Assembly (NCBI GenBank): GCA_031549625.1
Contig: JAVBPK010000131.1
Coordinates: 1 to 18,980, forward strand
Length of the DNA: 18,980 bases
Direction: 5' to 3'
Source: JAISXK01 sp031549625
Lineage (GTDB): Bacteria > Bacillota > Clostridia > Christensenellales > CAG-138
The notes under the pieces: model-generated
Databases searched by the model: none
The model's input: the letters and a program-made list of their open reading frames with translations, nothing else
Told to the model about the DNA's origin: nothing
Shown here: piece after piece, positions 1 to 8,014 of the stretch
How the letters are laid out: the number at the start of each line of letters is the position of its first letter
How positions within the stretch are numbered: position 1 is the stretch's first letter
Made by a program: the position numbers and the translations under genes

Positions 1-761
1 TGCTGGCGCGCGCCAAAGACAGGCCAACCGCCCTAACATTTATCGAAAATTTATTTGAGGACTTCTTTGAATTGCATGGTGATCGGTTGTTTGCAGACGA
101 TCAGGCGATTGTCGGCGGCCTGGCTATGCTGGACGGCCGACCTGTTACTGTGATTGGCATCGAAAAAGGCACGGATACTACTGACAGGGTGCGCCGTAAT
201 TTTGGTTCCGCGCACCCGGAAGGGTATCGCAAAGCCTGGCGGCTCATGAAGCAGGCGGAGAAATTCCATCGCCCCGTCATTTGTGTGGTAGATACATCCG
301 GCGCGTTTTGCGGCATTGGCGCGGAAGAACGCGGCCAGGGCAGCGCGATTGCTTCCAATCTAATGGGCATGATGGGGCTGAAAACGCCCGTCGTTTCCAT
401 CGTTATCGGGGAAGGCGGAAGCGGCGGCGCGCTTGCGCTCGCGGTGGCGGATCGTGTTTGGATGCTGGAAAACGCGGTGTATTCCGTGCTTTCGCCTGAG
501 GGGGCCGCAAGCATTATATGGAAAGACGCATCCAAAGTGAAAGAAGCGTGCGAAGCTTTGAAAATGACGGCGCAAGACCTGTTGTCATTCGGGGTAATCG
601 AACGCATATTTGATGAGTATGAAGGAAATTTTTCGCGGGTATTTGATGAACTAAAAAAGGCGCTTATAGATACGCTGGCAGAGCTTGCTGGCCAAGAGCA
701 GGAAGATTTGCTGCATGCCCGCTATGAACGGTTTCGCCGGATTGGGAGGATGGAAGAGTGA
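1..761 (+). CDS. accA: Acetyl-CoA carboxylase carboxyltransferase subunit alpha, 5' truncated by window edge
   Basis: AccA forms, with AccD, the carboxyltransferase that moves the carboxyl group from carboxybiotin to acetyl-CoA, giving malonyl-CoA for fatty-acid synthesis in the cytoplasm. The reading frame is open to the left edge. The codons from position 3 read RPTALTFIENLF and then FFELHGDR, the conserved AccA entry to the crotonase-like fold, so the TTG at 72 is internal and not a start. Further conserved stretches are GEGGSGGALALAVADRVWML (oxyanion-hole glycines) and YSVLSPEGAASIIWKDA. About 253 residues are visible and the C-terminus is complete. The stop TGA overlaps the GTG start of the next gene (GTGA), so the two are translationally coupled. 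accD and other fatty-acid genes probably lie upstream of the window, which is inference. Confidence 0.95.
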   Translation, partial: LARAKDRPTALTFIENLFEDFFELHGDRLFADDQAIVGGLAMLDGRPVTVIGIEKGTDTTDRVRRNFGSAHPEGYRKAWRLMKQAEKFHRPVICVVDTSGAFCGIGAEERGQGSAIASNLMGMMGLKTPVVSIVIGEGGSGGALALAVADRVWMLENAVYSVLSPEGAASIIWKDASKVKEACEALKMTAQDLLSFGVIERIFDEYEGNFSRVFDELKKALIDTLAELAGQEQEDLLHARYERFRRIGRMEE

Positions 762-1579
762 TCGTAATTGTAATTGACAGCACAGCTTGCATGACAAGGG
801 AAGAGGCCCGCGAACTGGGCGTGGTTTGCATACCGCTGACGTATACGCTGGACGGTGTGACATATACGGAACATTTTGTGGACGACAATGGCGATTATGA
901 AACGATCATACAAAAGGCGGCAGATCTAAAAACATCGCAAGCGCCGCTTGATTCGTACTATAAATTGTTTCGCGGGCTGCTGGATACAAATTTTGAGGTG
1001 CTGTGCCTTACAATCTCCTCCCGCCTGAGCGGCACATACAGCAATGCTTCCGTGTGCGCCAGGGAATTGGGCAGCGAGCATATTCGCGTGGTGGATACGC
1101 AAACAACGGCGGGCGGCATATTGATGCTGGCGCAGGAAGCGCGCAGGCTTGTAGATTGTGGCCTGGCGCTGGAGCAGGTGGCGGTAGACCTGACCGCCAT
1201 GCGCTCGCGCGTGAAGACTCTGTTTTCCGTGAGCGATATGACGCCTTTGCGGCGCAGCGGTAGGCTTGGCGTTGTGCGACAGTCTGTGGGAACGATATTG
1301 AACATCCGCCCGCTTCTTACATGCAAAGACGGGGGCGTTGAAGCCTGCGGCAGTGCGCGCGGCAGGAATGAGCAGTTACAGAGCCTGGCAAACGCGGTTC
1401 CCTCTGATGCGGGAAAAATCATTGTGCACTATATTCGGCAGCAAAAGGACGCCGAAGAGATAGCCGCACGTTTGCGCGAGCGTTGCGAGCAACCCGTACA
1501 GATTCGTAAAGTTGGCCCAGTGCTGGGTGTGCATCTGGGCCTGGACGCGCTAAGCGTAATGTGGTGTGAGCGCCGGTAA
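758..1579 (+). CDS. DegV family fatty-acid-binding protein
   Basis: A 273-residue protein of normal length for the DegV/FakB family. These proteins bind a fatty acid in a two-domain fold, and some present it to a fatty-acid kinase. Family marks are the N-terminal IDSTACM segment (residues 6-12), KTSQAP (58-63), the lipid-contacting loop SSRLSGTYSNA (87-97), the middle-domain VVDTQTTAGG, and the C-terminal VGPVLGVHLG (glycine-rich, 250s). The start is GTG at 758, preceded by GGGAGGA at 744-750 and overlapping the accA stop by four bases. Coupling to accA fits a lipid-related role. Whether a cognate kinase exists cannot be seen here. The exact physiological ligand is unknown. Confidence 0.9.
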   Translation: MIVIVIDSTACMTREEARELGVVCIPLTYTLDGVTYTEHFVDDNGDYETIIQKAADLKTSQAPLDSYYKLFRGLLDTNFEVLCLTISSRLSGTYSNASVCARELGSEHIRVVDTQTTAGGILMLAQEARRLVDCGLALEQVAVDLTAMRSRVKTLFSVSDMTPLRRSGRLGVVRQSVGTILNIRPLLTCKDGGVEACGSARGRNEQLQSLANAVPSDAGKIIVHYIRQQKDAEEIAARLRERCEQPVQIRKVGPVLGVHLGLDALSVMWCERR

Positions 1580-1593
1580 CCGATAGTCAATTG

Positions 1594-2949
1594 TCAGGGT
1601 TTATTCACAAGACCCGTAAATAAAATCTGACAGCCGCCATAATACGTGTGCCCATACAGCACAAACACAAACGGCCTATCGCATTTCATTTCAAAAGGTT
1701 CTGTGGGGATGGGCATAGCCGCGCCTGCCATCATCATCACCGTCACAGCAGCGGCGGTTGTTCCTTTTTCGTCCACATCTATGCGTGCTTTTTGCAACGC
1801 GCCGGAGAGCCAAACGGGCATCTCTTTCAGCACGCCGGACAAAGGCGCGGCGGCGCTGTCAAACAAAGGTACGCCCAGAGCAATCAGTGCGTCGCTGAGA
1901 CCCATGGCTTCACTCTCGATTGAAAAGCGAGGGAAAAGAAGTTTGCCGCTGGCCTGGACGGCGTCGGTTTGTATGGCGCTGAAATAGTCGCTTGTCATGC
2001 TCCGCAGCAGCGCGCCGGCGTCGCCGTCTTTTGGCAGCAAGATATACATGCCGCCCCCGGTTAAAAACTTCAAATCAATTGCTTGCATTTTTTCATCTTC
2101 GTAGTATGTCTGATTGTTCCCTTCGCGCAACATAAAAAACGCTTTTGTATCTCCAGTTGGTCCATGAAAAACGTCTTCCACGGTTTCTTCAGGCGCAAAT
2201 TCCCAACTCCAGCGGTCGGAAAAATAGATAGCATTCGCAATGGCGGCCACGGTATTTGGATCCAAACTTTGCAGTATTTCGGGGATTAAACCGTCCGTGT
2301 TCGCGCTTGCCCAGTCATTGATTCGCCGCACCGCTTCCGGTGACTGATAATTTACTTTCATAACATTGCCGCGATAGTATTCCATGAACGTGTCAGCAAA
2401 TTTCTGATCCAGTTCGCAATTTTTATCTACAAAAAGCGCATTTGCTATTTTCAGAGGGTTATGAAACTCATCGTTGTTTGCTTTGGCGTATTCCTTATAT
2501 TCTTCTCGGGTTAATTCGTATAACATGCCGGAAGCAGCTCTATTCAGGTCTTCTTCGCTGATGCCGGAGGCGTTGATGGCTTGCAGCAAAGCGGGCTTGC
2601 TCGCTTCGTCGGTGGCGTTCACCAGCGCGGCAAGCGGCAACCAAACGGAATAGGGGGAACAAACGAAATTGTTGCCTTGTGCCGCCCTGGCAAGCGCGGC
2701 GCTTAGGCGAAAGGCAAAGGCGTTTGCGCCGGCGGCGGCAGCGGAAGCGCTTTCGTCTGCCTGCCCGTATGAAGGCGCTTGAAGCGGCCCCGCTTTGATT
2801 GGAACGATTTGTATGGCGTCGTTCTTTGCGGGCGAAGGCGGAGCGGTGGGAGCAGAAGCGGAGGGAGGGGAAGCGGGGGCACAAGCGCCACAAAACACGC
2901 AAAGCGCGCAGGCGGCAAGCAAAAGGGAAACAAAACGCAAGATTTTCAT
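1594..2949 (-). CDS. Exported serpin (probable lipoprotein), inhibitory-type hinge
   Basis: A 451-residue serine or cysteine protease inhibitor of the serpin family. The start is the ATG at 2949, because AGGAGGTG precedes it at the right distance; an upstream in-frame start would add 20 residues with no signal. Residues 1-22 (MKILRFVSLLLAACALCV...) form a signal peptide with several cysteines. A lipobox is plausible (LAAC at 11-14, or C23 after CGA), but neither is perfect. A Pro/Ser/Ala-rich linker follows, then the serpin fold: NFVCSPYSV, NAIYFSDRWSW (shutter region), and the C-terminal RPFVFVLY and FTGLVNKP. The reactive-loop hinge EKGTTAAAVT (394-403) has Gly at P15, Thr at P14 and small residues at P12-P9, the pattern of inhibitory serpins. 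By loop counting P1 is about Ala410, which would suit an elastase-like target; this is inference. It ends 14 bp from the convergent degV gene. Confidence 0.93.
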   Translation of the reverse strand: MKILRFVSLLLAACALCVFCGACAPASPPSASAPTAPPSPAKNDAIQIVPIKAGPLQAPSYGQADESASAAAAGANAFAFRLSAALARAAQGNNFVCSPYSVWLPLAALVNATDEASKPALLQAINASGISEEDLNRAASGMLYELTREEYKEYAKANNDEFHNPLKIANALFVDKNCELDQKFADTFMEYYRGNVMKVNYQSPEAVRRINDWASANTDGLIPEILQSLDPNTVAAIANAIYFSDRWSWEFAPEETVEDVFHGPTGDTKAFFMLREGNNQTYYEDEKMQAIDLKFLTGGGMYILLPKDGDAGALLRSMTSDYFSAIQTDAVQASGKLLFPRFSIESEAMGLSDALIALGVPLFDSAAAPLSGVLKEMPVWLSGALQKARIDVDEKGTTAAAVTVMMMAGAAMPIPTEPFEMKCDRPFVFVLYGHTYYGGCQILFTGLVNKP

Positions 2950-3301
2950 AGAAGCACCTCCTGGCATATTTCTTTTGCCTGTGTGTTGGGGAGGGACAGG
3001 ATCGAGCAAAGCAACAAGATTGACGACTGTCTGGAAGACGAAGCAAGGGGCGCTTTGGTTGCATGGGGGCGTGCCGGTTCAGGCGGGCGGAAACGAAATT
3101 GGGGTAGGACGGTAGGGAGAGTGGCTCGGTCTTCACGTTCAGCCGATTGGCCGAACGAACCGGAATATTGGAGTTTCCACCATCAGGCTGCCAGCTTTGC
3201 CGCGGTAAAACCGATAAACAGCGCGCGGCGCGAAAAAGGCCGGCACTGAACGCGTCGACCTTTTTCTTAGTGGCTACCATGAAAAACAAATTTATTTGCC
3301 G
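2950..3301. other. Intergenic region upstream of the serpin
   Basis: This 352-bp stretch separates two minus-strand genes. It holds the serpin ribosome binding site at its left end and a terminator-like inverted repeat near 3232-3266. Open frames cross it on both strands, but none has a plausible ribosome binding site or a recognisable protein composition. No convincing sigma-A promoter for the serpin was seen. Confidence 0.4.
3232..3266 (-). terminator. Possible intrinsic terminator of the small membrane protein gene
   Basis: The arms GAAAAAGGCCG (3232-3242) and CGACCTTTTTC (3256-3266) pair at 10 of 11 positions around a 13-nt loop. Both strands end in a short T run, so it could act in either direction. 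It lies 36 bp past the stop of the minus-strand gene at 3302-3604. The stem is AT-rich and contains a mismatch, so the call is weak. Confidence 0.35.
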
Positions 3302-3604
3302 CTATCGTCGCAGCCATTTACCAAACCGGGGAATACCGCTGAGCACGACAAACAAGATGACTGTGAGGGCTGTCAAGCCTATTACGAGTACAATACCCCA
3401 CCGCTCTCGCGGATCCAGGGTGGTGTCGTTTGGATCCGGTATGGCGCCGGGAATGGGCGTAGGGCGTGAGTATCCGGGATGAATGGTACGCGCGGCATTG
3501 GGCGGGGCGCCTATTTGGCTGGCTTCGCGCACGGGCGGGCGAAAAGCAGCCACAGCGACAATAACGAGTGTTAATATAACAAGTATGGCAAACAGCCTTT
3601 TCAT
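3302..3604 (-). CDS. Small two-helix membrane protein of unknown function
   Basis: A 100-residue protein not recognised as a member of a named family. The start ATG at 3604 follows a strong AGGAGG site, which supports it being a real gene. Residues 4-21 are hydrophobic (LFAILVILTLVIVAVAAF) and could be a membrane helix or a signal peptide. A roughly 46-residue Pro-rich, polar segment follows (with PTPIPGAIPDPND), then a second hydrophobic segment (about 69-90) and a basic tail GKWLRR. The positive charges at both ends predict cytoplasmic termini with the Pro-rich segment outside. It is co-directional with the serpin but separated by 352 bp and a possible terminator, so a shared role is uncertain. 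Confidence 0.7.
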   Translation of the reverse strand: MKRLFAILVILTLVIVAVAAFRPPVREASQIGAPPNAARTIHPGYSRPTPIPGAIPDPNDTTLDPRERWGIVLVIGLTALTVILFVVLSGIPRFGKWLRR

Positions 3605-3752
3605 GTGTTTCCTCCTTGTAGTATTTCTTATACAATGAAAATATCTGGCGAGGCGAGGGCCGGAAGAAACCCGGCACGCGCTTCACCAGAAGATGCACCT
3701 CTTTTTGGACATGTGCTTGCTTGTTTTGTTAGAGAACGAAGGGTATTTGCTG

Positions 3753-4520
3753 TTAGGCTTCTGCCTTGGCGGGGAATAAATCCAGTATTTCTAACAGGTC
3801 TTTCACTAAATAATCGGCTTCTTCGTCGATTTTCACATAAGGGGAATCAGATGCTACGGTCAGGTGGGATTGTATGCGCACACTGGCGCCATAGCCGGAA
3901 GCGCGCGCTCCTCGTACATCGCGGGAGATGGTATCGCCGACATATACGCATTCGGACGGGAGCACGCCTAAATCGGCGGCTGTGGCCAGAAAAAGCTGTG
4001 CATGCGGCTTGCGATAGCCGGAAAGCGAGGACAGGCAAAAGGCGCTGAAATACTGGTGCAAACCATATTCATGCAGGATTTCAATGACCTGCGTTTGGCA
4101 GCCTGTGTTGGATATGACGCCCAGACGGTATCCACGTTCGTGCAGGGCTTTCAACAGGGCGGGAGATTCTGGACGAAGCATGCGTGCATAGTAGTTGCGC
4201 TCCCATATGTTTGCAATATTGTTGGCGATCACGCGCAGGAGGGTATCGTCGATATCGTATTCTTTGAGATACCACTGCGACCAGATTTCGTAGGGCGTGA
4301 GCTCCCGAAGGGATTCCATGCCCCAGGCGCGGTACTCACGGCTTTTAGCTTCAATCTCCAGTAAAAACTCTTCCGGGTCTATGTCGAGAGCAACGCCCTG
4401 ATCGGCCAGATACTTTAGTAAGGCCGTGCCGATGGCGCGGTTTTCTTCGGGCTTGTGGCAAACATCTTCCAGCGTGCCACCCATATCGAATATGAAAGCT
4501 TTTATACTCATTTGTTGCAT
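3753..4520 (-). CDS. HAD-superfamily hydrolase 1 (subfamily IA-like, C1 cap)
   Basis: A predicted phosphatase of about 255 residues, using a phospho-aspartyl intermediate. Motif I is FIFDMGGTL with nucleophile Asp12, motif II is GVISNTG, motif III is GYRKPHAQLF, and motif IV is VYVGDTISRDV. The second motif-I aspartate is replaced by Gly. A helical C1 cap lies between motifs I and II (EYRAWG, YEIWSQWYLKEY). The start is set at ATG 4520 (GAGAG upstream); ATG 4511 is also possible. The frame extends to ATG 4571, but those 17 extra residues precede the usual HAD N-terminus. It resembles HAD5 (15115-15897) most closely, sharing DMGG, YLKEY, EYG and VGDTISRDV. It is divergent from lacI and has its own promoter and operator with a leader of about 200 nt. 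The substrate is unknown. Confidence 0.88.
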   Translation of the reverse strand: MQQMSIKAFIFDMGGTLEDVCHKPEENRAIGTALLKYLADQGVALDIDPEEFLLEIEAKSREYRAWGMESLRELTPYEIWSQWYLKEYDIDDTLLRVIANNIANIWERNYYARMLRPESPALLKALHERGYRLGVISNTGCQTQVIEILHEYGLHQYFSAFCLSSLSGYRKPHAQLFLATAADLGVLPSECVYVGDTISRDVRGARASGYGASVRIQSHLTVASDSPYVKIDEEADYLVKDLLEILDLFPAKAEA

Positions 4521-4701
4521 GTTTCTCTCACGCAGCCGGCGAGGAGAATTCCTTTCAAAGAGTTTGCGCATGGTTCTTATTTAAAACTAATGCATAAATA
4601 TTATAATCTGTTGCTTGACTTGTAGCCATATAACATATAGCGCAACAGACGGGCCCATACCCGCGCATACAAGAAAGCGGTTATAAAATGGATTGTCGTA
4701 T

Positions 4702-4717
4702 CCTAAAACGTTTGCGT
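4702..4717. promoter_or_regulatory. LacI-type operator 1 (HAD1)
   Basis: Read on the minus strand the site is ACGCAAACGTTTTAGG, with the AAACGTTT core shared by all five sites in the window. It lies about 19 bp past the -10 box of the HAD1 promoter (core centre to box edge), where bound repressor would block initiation or early elongation. Confidence 0.65.
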
Positions 4718-4728
4718 TGTTTCTTTGT

Positions 4729-4757
4729 AGTATAAGCGCAAATTTCTTATTTGTCAA
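4729..4757 (-). promoter_or_regulatory. Sigma-A-type promoter of HAD1
   Basis: On the minus strand, TTGACA (4752-4757) and TATACT (4729-4734) are separated by exactly 17 bp. The promoter points at the HAD1 gene, with operator 1 just downstream. Confidence 0.8.
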
Positions 4758-4875
4758 TTCCAACAAGCCGATCTTTTTATTTACAAAATAGAGAAGATTC
4801 TCAATGTATACACTTTAGATTTTGCGCTTAATTGCTGGATAAGCGGAATGATATTATATTGTGCCGATTATCTGA

Positions 4876-4904
4876 TTGACAAGTTTCCATTTTCCATTTA
4901 TTAT
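4876..4904 (+). promoter_or_regulatory. Sigma-A-type promoter of lacI
   Basis: TTGACA (4876-4881) and TATTAT (4899-4904) are separated by 17 bp. It drives the LacI-family gene, whose start is about 165 bp downstream of the predicted initiation point. The 492-bp divergent region 4572-5063 thus holds two back-to-back promoters and two operators; nothing else was recognised in it. Confidence 0.8.
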
Positions 4905-4912
4905 GGTTTTAT

Positions 4913-4928
4913 CTGAAAACGTTTACGA
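4913..4928. promoter_or_regulatory. LacI-type operator 2 (lacI, autoregulatory)
   Basis: CTGAAAACGTTTACGA, centred about 16 bp past the lacI -10 box. Its position implies that the regulator represses its own gene, as many LacI-family proteins do. It also resembles a CcpA cre site, so a global regulator is possible. Confidence 0.65.
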
Positions 4929-5075
4929 CAATCTTTTTGATAGAGCCATTCAAGTGCAAGATATTCCTGATGAAATTTGGAAATACGCGGTCATTGGTTG
5001 CTTCGTGCGATTGCATAAGAGGAAGGCGCATTACAATACAAGAACACAATAGTATGCATAATATTGAGGTGCCAG

Positions 5076-6089
5076 ATGAAAAGAGTAACTATTAAAGATA
5101 TCGCAAAAGTTGCGAATGTTTCGTATACAACTGTTTCACGCGCGCTTTCGGGAAGTTCAGAAATTGGAGAAGGAACGCGGCAGCGTATTTTACAGATAGG
5201 CAAAGATATGGGATATACTGCGAACGCGGTAGCCCGTTCTCTTGTTGCAAAAGAAACAAAGCTGATCGGTTTGCTCGTTAGCAGCATCAATAATCCGTTT
5301 ATGTCCGAGATTGCATATCATGTGGAAGAAAGCGCGCGCAAAAAGGGCTATAACCTCATGCTTTGCAATTCTTCAGGCAACATCGAGCAAGAAGAAGAAG
5401 CATACAAGCTGCTCGTGGGGCGGCAGGTGGACGGCATTATACTCGTGCCTTGCGGCGCGCATAGCTACGAACGGTTGCATCCGTATCTCGATACGGTTCC
5501 CACTGTATTTGTCAGCGAGAATTTGCGGGATATTCAGGAAAGCTATGTAACGGTAGACAACCATCGCGGTACCTATATCGGCGTAGAATACTTATATTCG
5601 CTGGGACACCGCTCCATTGTATATTTTGCGCGCCGCCTGGCAAGCACCACGCACCAACTGCGCGCGCAAGGGTATGGAGACGCGTGTAAGGCGCTGCATT
5701 TGAAGCCGCAATATGTCGATAGCCATTTCGCATCCAGCTCCATCCAACATGGGTATACGCTTGCGCTCGAATGGTTTCGGGGCAAACATAATTATAGCGC
5801 CATATTTGCGGCTGCGGATACGATTGCGCTGGGCATTTTACAGGCGGCTGAAGAATGCGGCGTACGCATTCCGGAAGATGTTTCTTTATTGGGTTTCGAC
5901 AACATTAGTTTTTCAGCGCTGCCTAAAATCAATCTGAGCACAATAGAACAGCCAAAGCATATGATGGCTTCTGTGGCGGTAGAAATGTTGATAGAAAAAA
6001 TGAAAACCCCGGCCATGCGGTATTCCCATAAAATCATGAATCCTGAGCTGGTTATTCGCGGATCTTGTAAAGCGGTGCCACAAATATAG
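5076..6089 (+). CDS. LacI-family transcriptional regulator
   Basis: A 337-residue regulator with the standard two-part layout. The N-terminal helix-turn-helix is VTIKDIAKVANVSYTTVSRA (4-23). The hinge helix NAVARSLVAK carries Leu56, the residue that in LacI-family proteins intercalates at the central CG of the operator. A periplasmic-binding-like effector domain follows (about 62-330), with VDGIILVP, AADTIALGIL and LLGFDNISFS. The start is ATG 5076, preceded by GAGGTG at 5066-5071; a TTG at 5064 lies before that site and is rejected. The likely targets are the five AAACGTTT palindromes in this window, including one at its own promoter. The ligand is unknown; from the neighbouring genes it may be a sugar or sugar phosphate, which is inference. 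Confidence 0.94.
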   Translation: MKRVTIKDIAKVANVSYTTVSRALSGSSEIGEGTRQRILQIGKDMGYTANAVARSLVAKETKLIGLLVSSINNPFMSEIAYHVEESARKKGYNLMLCNSSGNIEQEEEAYKLLVGRQVDGIILVPCGAHSYERLHPYLDTVPTVFVSENLRDIQESYVTVDNHRGTYIGVEYLYSLGHRSIVYFARRLASTTHQLRAQGYGDACKALHLKPQYVDSHFASSSIQHGYTLALEWFRGKHNYSAIFAAADTIALGILQAAEECGVRIPEDVSLLGFDNISFSALPKINLSTIEQPKHMMASVAVEMLIEKMKTPAMRYSHKIMNPELVIRGSCKAVPQI

Positions 6090-6247
6090 AAGAGCAAATG
6101 CGGAACGCGCTTCATAAATAAAGCCATTGCTGCGTGTCTCGTATGTTCTGGGTAAACACAGATTAATACAAGTGGGAACGGCTTAGCGGGCTTTTTCCCT
6201 CCGGCGTTGCCATCAAAGCTTGAAATAGCGCCGCTGCTCTTGTTCCC
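6090..6247. other. Convergent intergenic region between lacI and the ABC exporter
   Basis: 158 bp separate the stop codons of two convergent transcription units. A bidirectional terminator would be expected here, but no convincing GC-rich stem with a T run was found. Confidence 0.4.
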
Positions 6248-8014
6248 CTAGAATTGCGCGTTGTACAAACTATAGTAAAAGCCTTTCTTCGCCATCAGTT
6301 CCGCATGTGTGCCCTGCTCCACGAGCCTGCCGTTGTCCATCACCAATATGCAATCGGCGTTTTCGATGGTAGAAAGTCGGTGAGCGATAACAAAGCAGGT
6401 TTTGTCTTTCATGAGTCGCTTCATGGCGTCATTGATTTCCATTTCCGTATTCGTATCCACATTCGAAGTAGCCTCATCCAGAATAAGCATATTGGCGTCG
6501 ATCAGCATGGCTCTGGCTATGGTCATGAGCTGTTTCTGTCCCTTTGAAATGTTGACGCTGTCGTTGGCAAGAATGGTATCGTAGCCATTTGGCAAAGAGC
6601 AAATGAAACGGTGTATTTTTGCTGCTTTTGCAGCGGCGATCACCTGTTCGCGTGTGGCCATTTTGCTGCCATAGGCGATATTTTCATAAATGGTGCCATG
6701 AAACAGCCATGTATCCTGCAATACCATAGCATACGCAAGGCGTAAATCTTTGCGCACGGCATCGCGGACGTCCACGCCATCCACGGCGATGCGGCCGGAC
6801 TGGATATCGTAAAAACGCATGAGCAGGTTGACGATCGTCGTCTTACCGGCGCCTGTGGGGCCGACTATGGCAATGACGCTGCCGCGGCGCACGTTCAGGG
6901 AGAGGCTTTTTAGTATTTCTTTGTCTTCGTCATATCGGAAGCAAACATCATTCATCGTTACATCGCCATGTACGGTGGAGAGCGGCGTGGCATTTGGTTT
7001 GTCCGACGCCTCTAATGGTTCGTCAATCATTCTAAATACGCGTTCGGCGGCGGCGATGGCGGCTTGGATTTCGCTGGCGATGTTGGCGGCCTCTCGTATG
7101 GGGCCGGAAAATTTGCGCGAATACAACACAAACGAAGATACCGCGCCGAGCGAAAGCTTGCCAAGCAGACAGAGGATGGCGCCCAAAGCGCTGCCAAGCG
7201 AGAGGGAGATGTTGTTGAAAAAGTTTACCATGGGGCCGAGCAGGCAAGATTTAAAGTCGGCGATGTAGTATGCTTCAATCGCCTCCGCGTTTTTGTTTTC
7301 AAAGCGGTTGATCAGCGCCTCTTCGCAGCCGAATACGGCGGCGGATTTTTGTGCCGATACGCTTTCTTCTGTCAGGCCGTTCAGTTCACCCAGCTTTTGG
7401 GATCGGGTACGGAAAAAACCGTGCATCCGCTTCATCTGCCAGCGAGAAAACAGCGTGGTGATAGGCAAAGTGATGATGATAATGATGGAAAGCAAGGGGG
7501 AAAGCATTAGCAGCATGAAAAGGGAGCCGACGACAGTGAATACGCTGGAGACGATTTGCACAAAGTCGGTGCTCAGAGAGGCATTTATGGTATCTACGTC
7601 GTAGCATATACAGCTTATCATATCGCCCACGGGATGCCTATCGTAAAAAGAGACGGGCAAGCGGACAAATGTTTCGAAGATGTCCTTGCGCAAGGAGCGG
7701 GATACATCCTGACTTATTTTTATCAGCCAGACGGACAGCCAGTATGAAAATATCGATGAGGCTAAATAGCATGCAAGCATGAGCGCGCAATTCAAAAAGA
7801 CCTTCGCAAAATCCACGCGCCCGGCAAGTATGCCTATGGCATCGATGGCTCTGCCGGAAAGCAGAGGAATGAGCAAGGCAAAGAGATTGGAAAGCATCAT
7901 GAGCGCAATGCTCGCGGCCAGTTTGCGTTTATGCTTGGCTAAGTATTTCCACAGTCGCGCCAGCACGTATTTTATGCTTACTTTCTTATTTGCGTCTGTC
8001 TTACCATTTGTCAT
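6248..8014 (-). CDS. ABC exporter subunit B (transmembrane plus ATPase; BmrD/LmrD-like)
   Basis: A 588-residue half-transporter with an N-terminal exporter-type membrane domain (six expected helices) and a C-terminal ATPase. The ATPase has Walker A GPTGAGKTT (about 382-390), a degenerate signature ISKGQKQL in place of LSGGQ, Walker B with a catalytic Glu (MLILDEATSNVD), and an H-loop His (VIAHRLS). The canonical Glu and His together with a degenerate signature are the complement of the partner subunit encoded just upstream. This is the pattern of heterodimeric exporters with one competent ATP site. The start ATG 8014 follows GGAGGAG and overlaps the upstream stop (ATGA). It is the second gene of the operon. 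Members of this family export drugs, lipids or peptides; the substrate here is unknown. Confidence 0.92.
   Translation of the reverse strand: MTNGKTDANKKVSIKYVLARLWKYLAKHKRKLAASIALMMLSNLFALLIPLLSGRAIDAIGILAGRVDFAKVFLNCALMLACYLASSIFSYWLSVWLIKISQDVSRSLRKDIFETFVRLPVSFYDRHPVGDMISCICYDVDTINASLSTDFVQIVSSVFTVVGSLFMLLMLSPLLSIIIIITLPITTLFSRWQMKRMHGFFRTRSQKLGELNGLTEESVSAQKSAAVFGCEEALINRFENKNAEAIEAYYIADFKSCLLGPMVNFFNNISLSLGSALGAILCLLGKLSLGAVSSFVLYSRKFSGPIREAANIASEIQAAIAAAERVFRMIDEPLEASDKPNATPLSTVHGDVTMNDVCFRYDEDKEILKSLSLNVRRGSVIAIVGPTGAGKTTIVNLLMRFYDIQSGRIAVDGVDVRDAVRKDLRLAYAMVLQDTWLFHGTIYENIAYGSKMATREQVIAAAKAAKIHRFICSLPNGYDTILANDSVNISKGQKQLMTIARAMLIDANMLILDEATSNVDTNTEMEINDAMKRLMKDKTCFVIAHRLSTIENADCILVMDNGRLVEQGTHAELMAKKGFYYSLYNAQF

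Noticed and set aside
72..761. Start of accA at TTG 72
   Set aside because: The frame is open to the window edge and the upstream codons encode conserved AccA sequence, so the gene begins before the window.
2540..3289. A 249-residue minus-strand reading frame overlapping the serpin
   Set aside because: It is largely antiphase to the serpin, has an Arg/Cys-rich shadow composition and no ribosome binding site. The serpin is clearly the real gene.
3659..3675. Short inverted repeat GCCGG/CCGGC upstream of the small membrane gene
   Set aside because: Only five base pairs of stem and no T run on either strand, so it is not a credible terminator.
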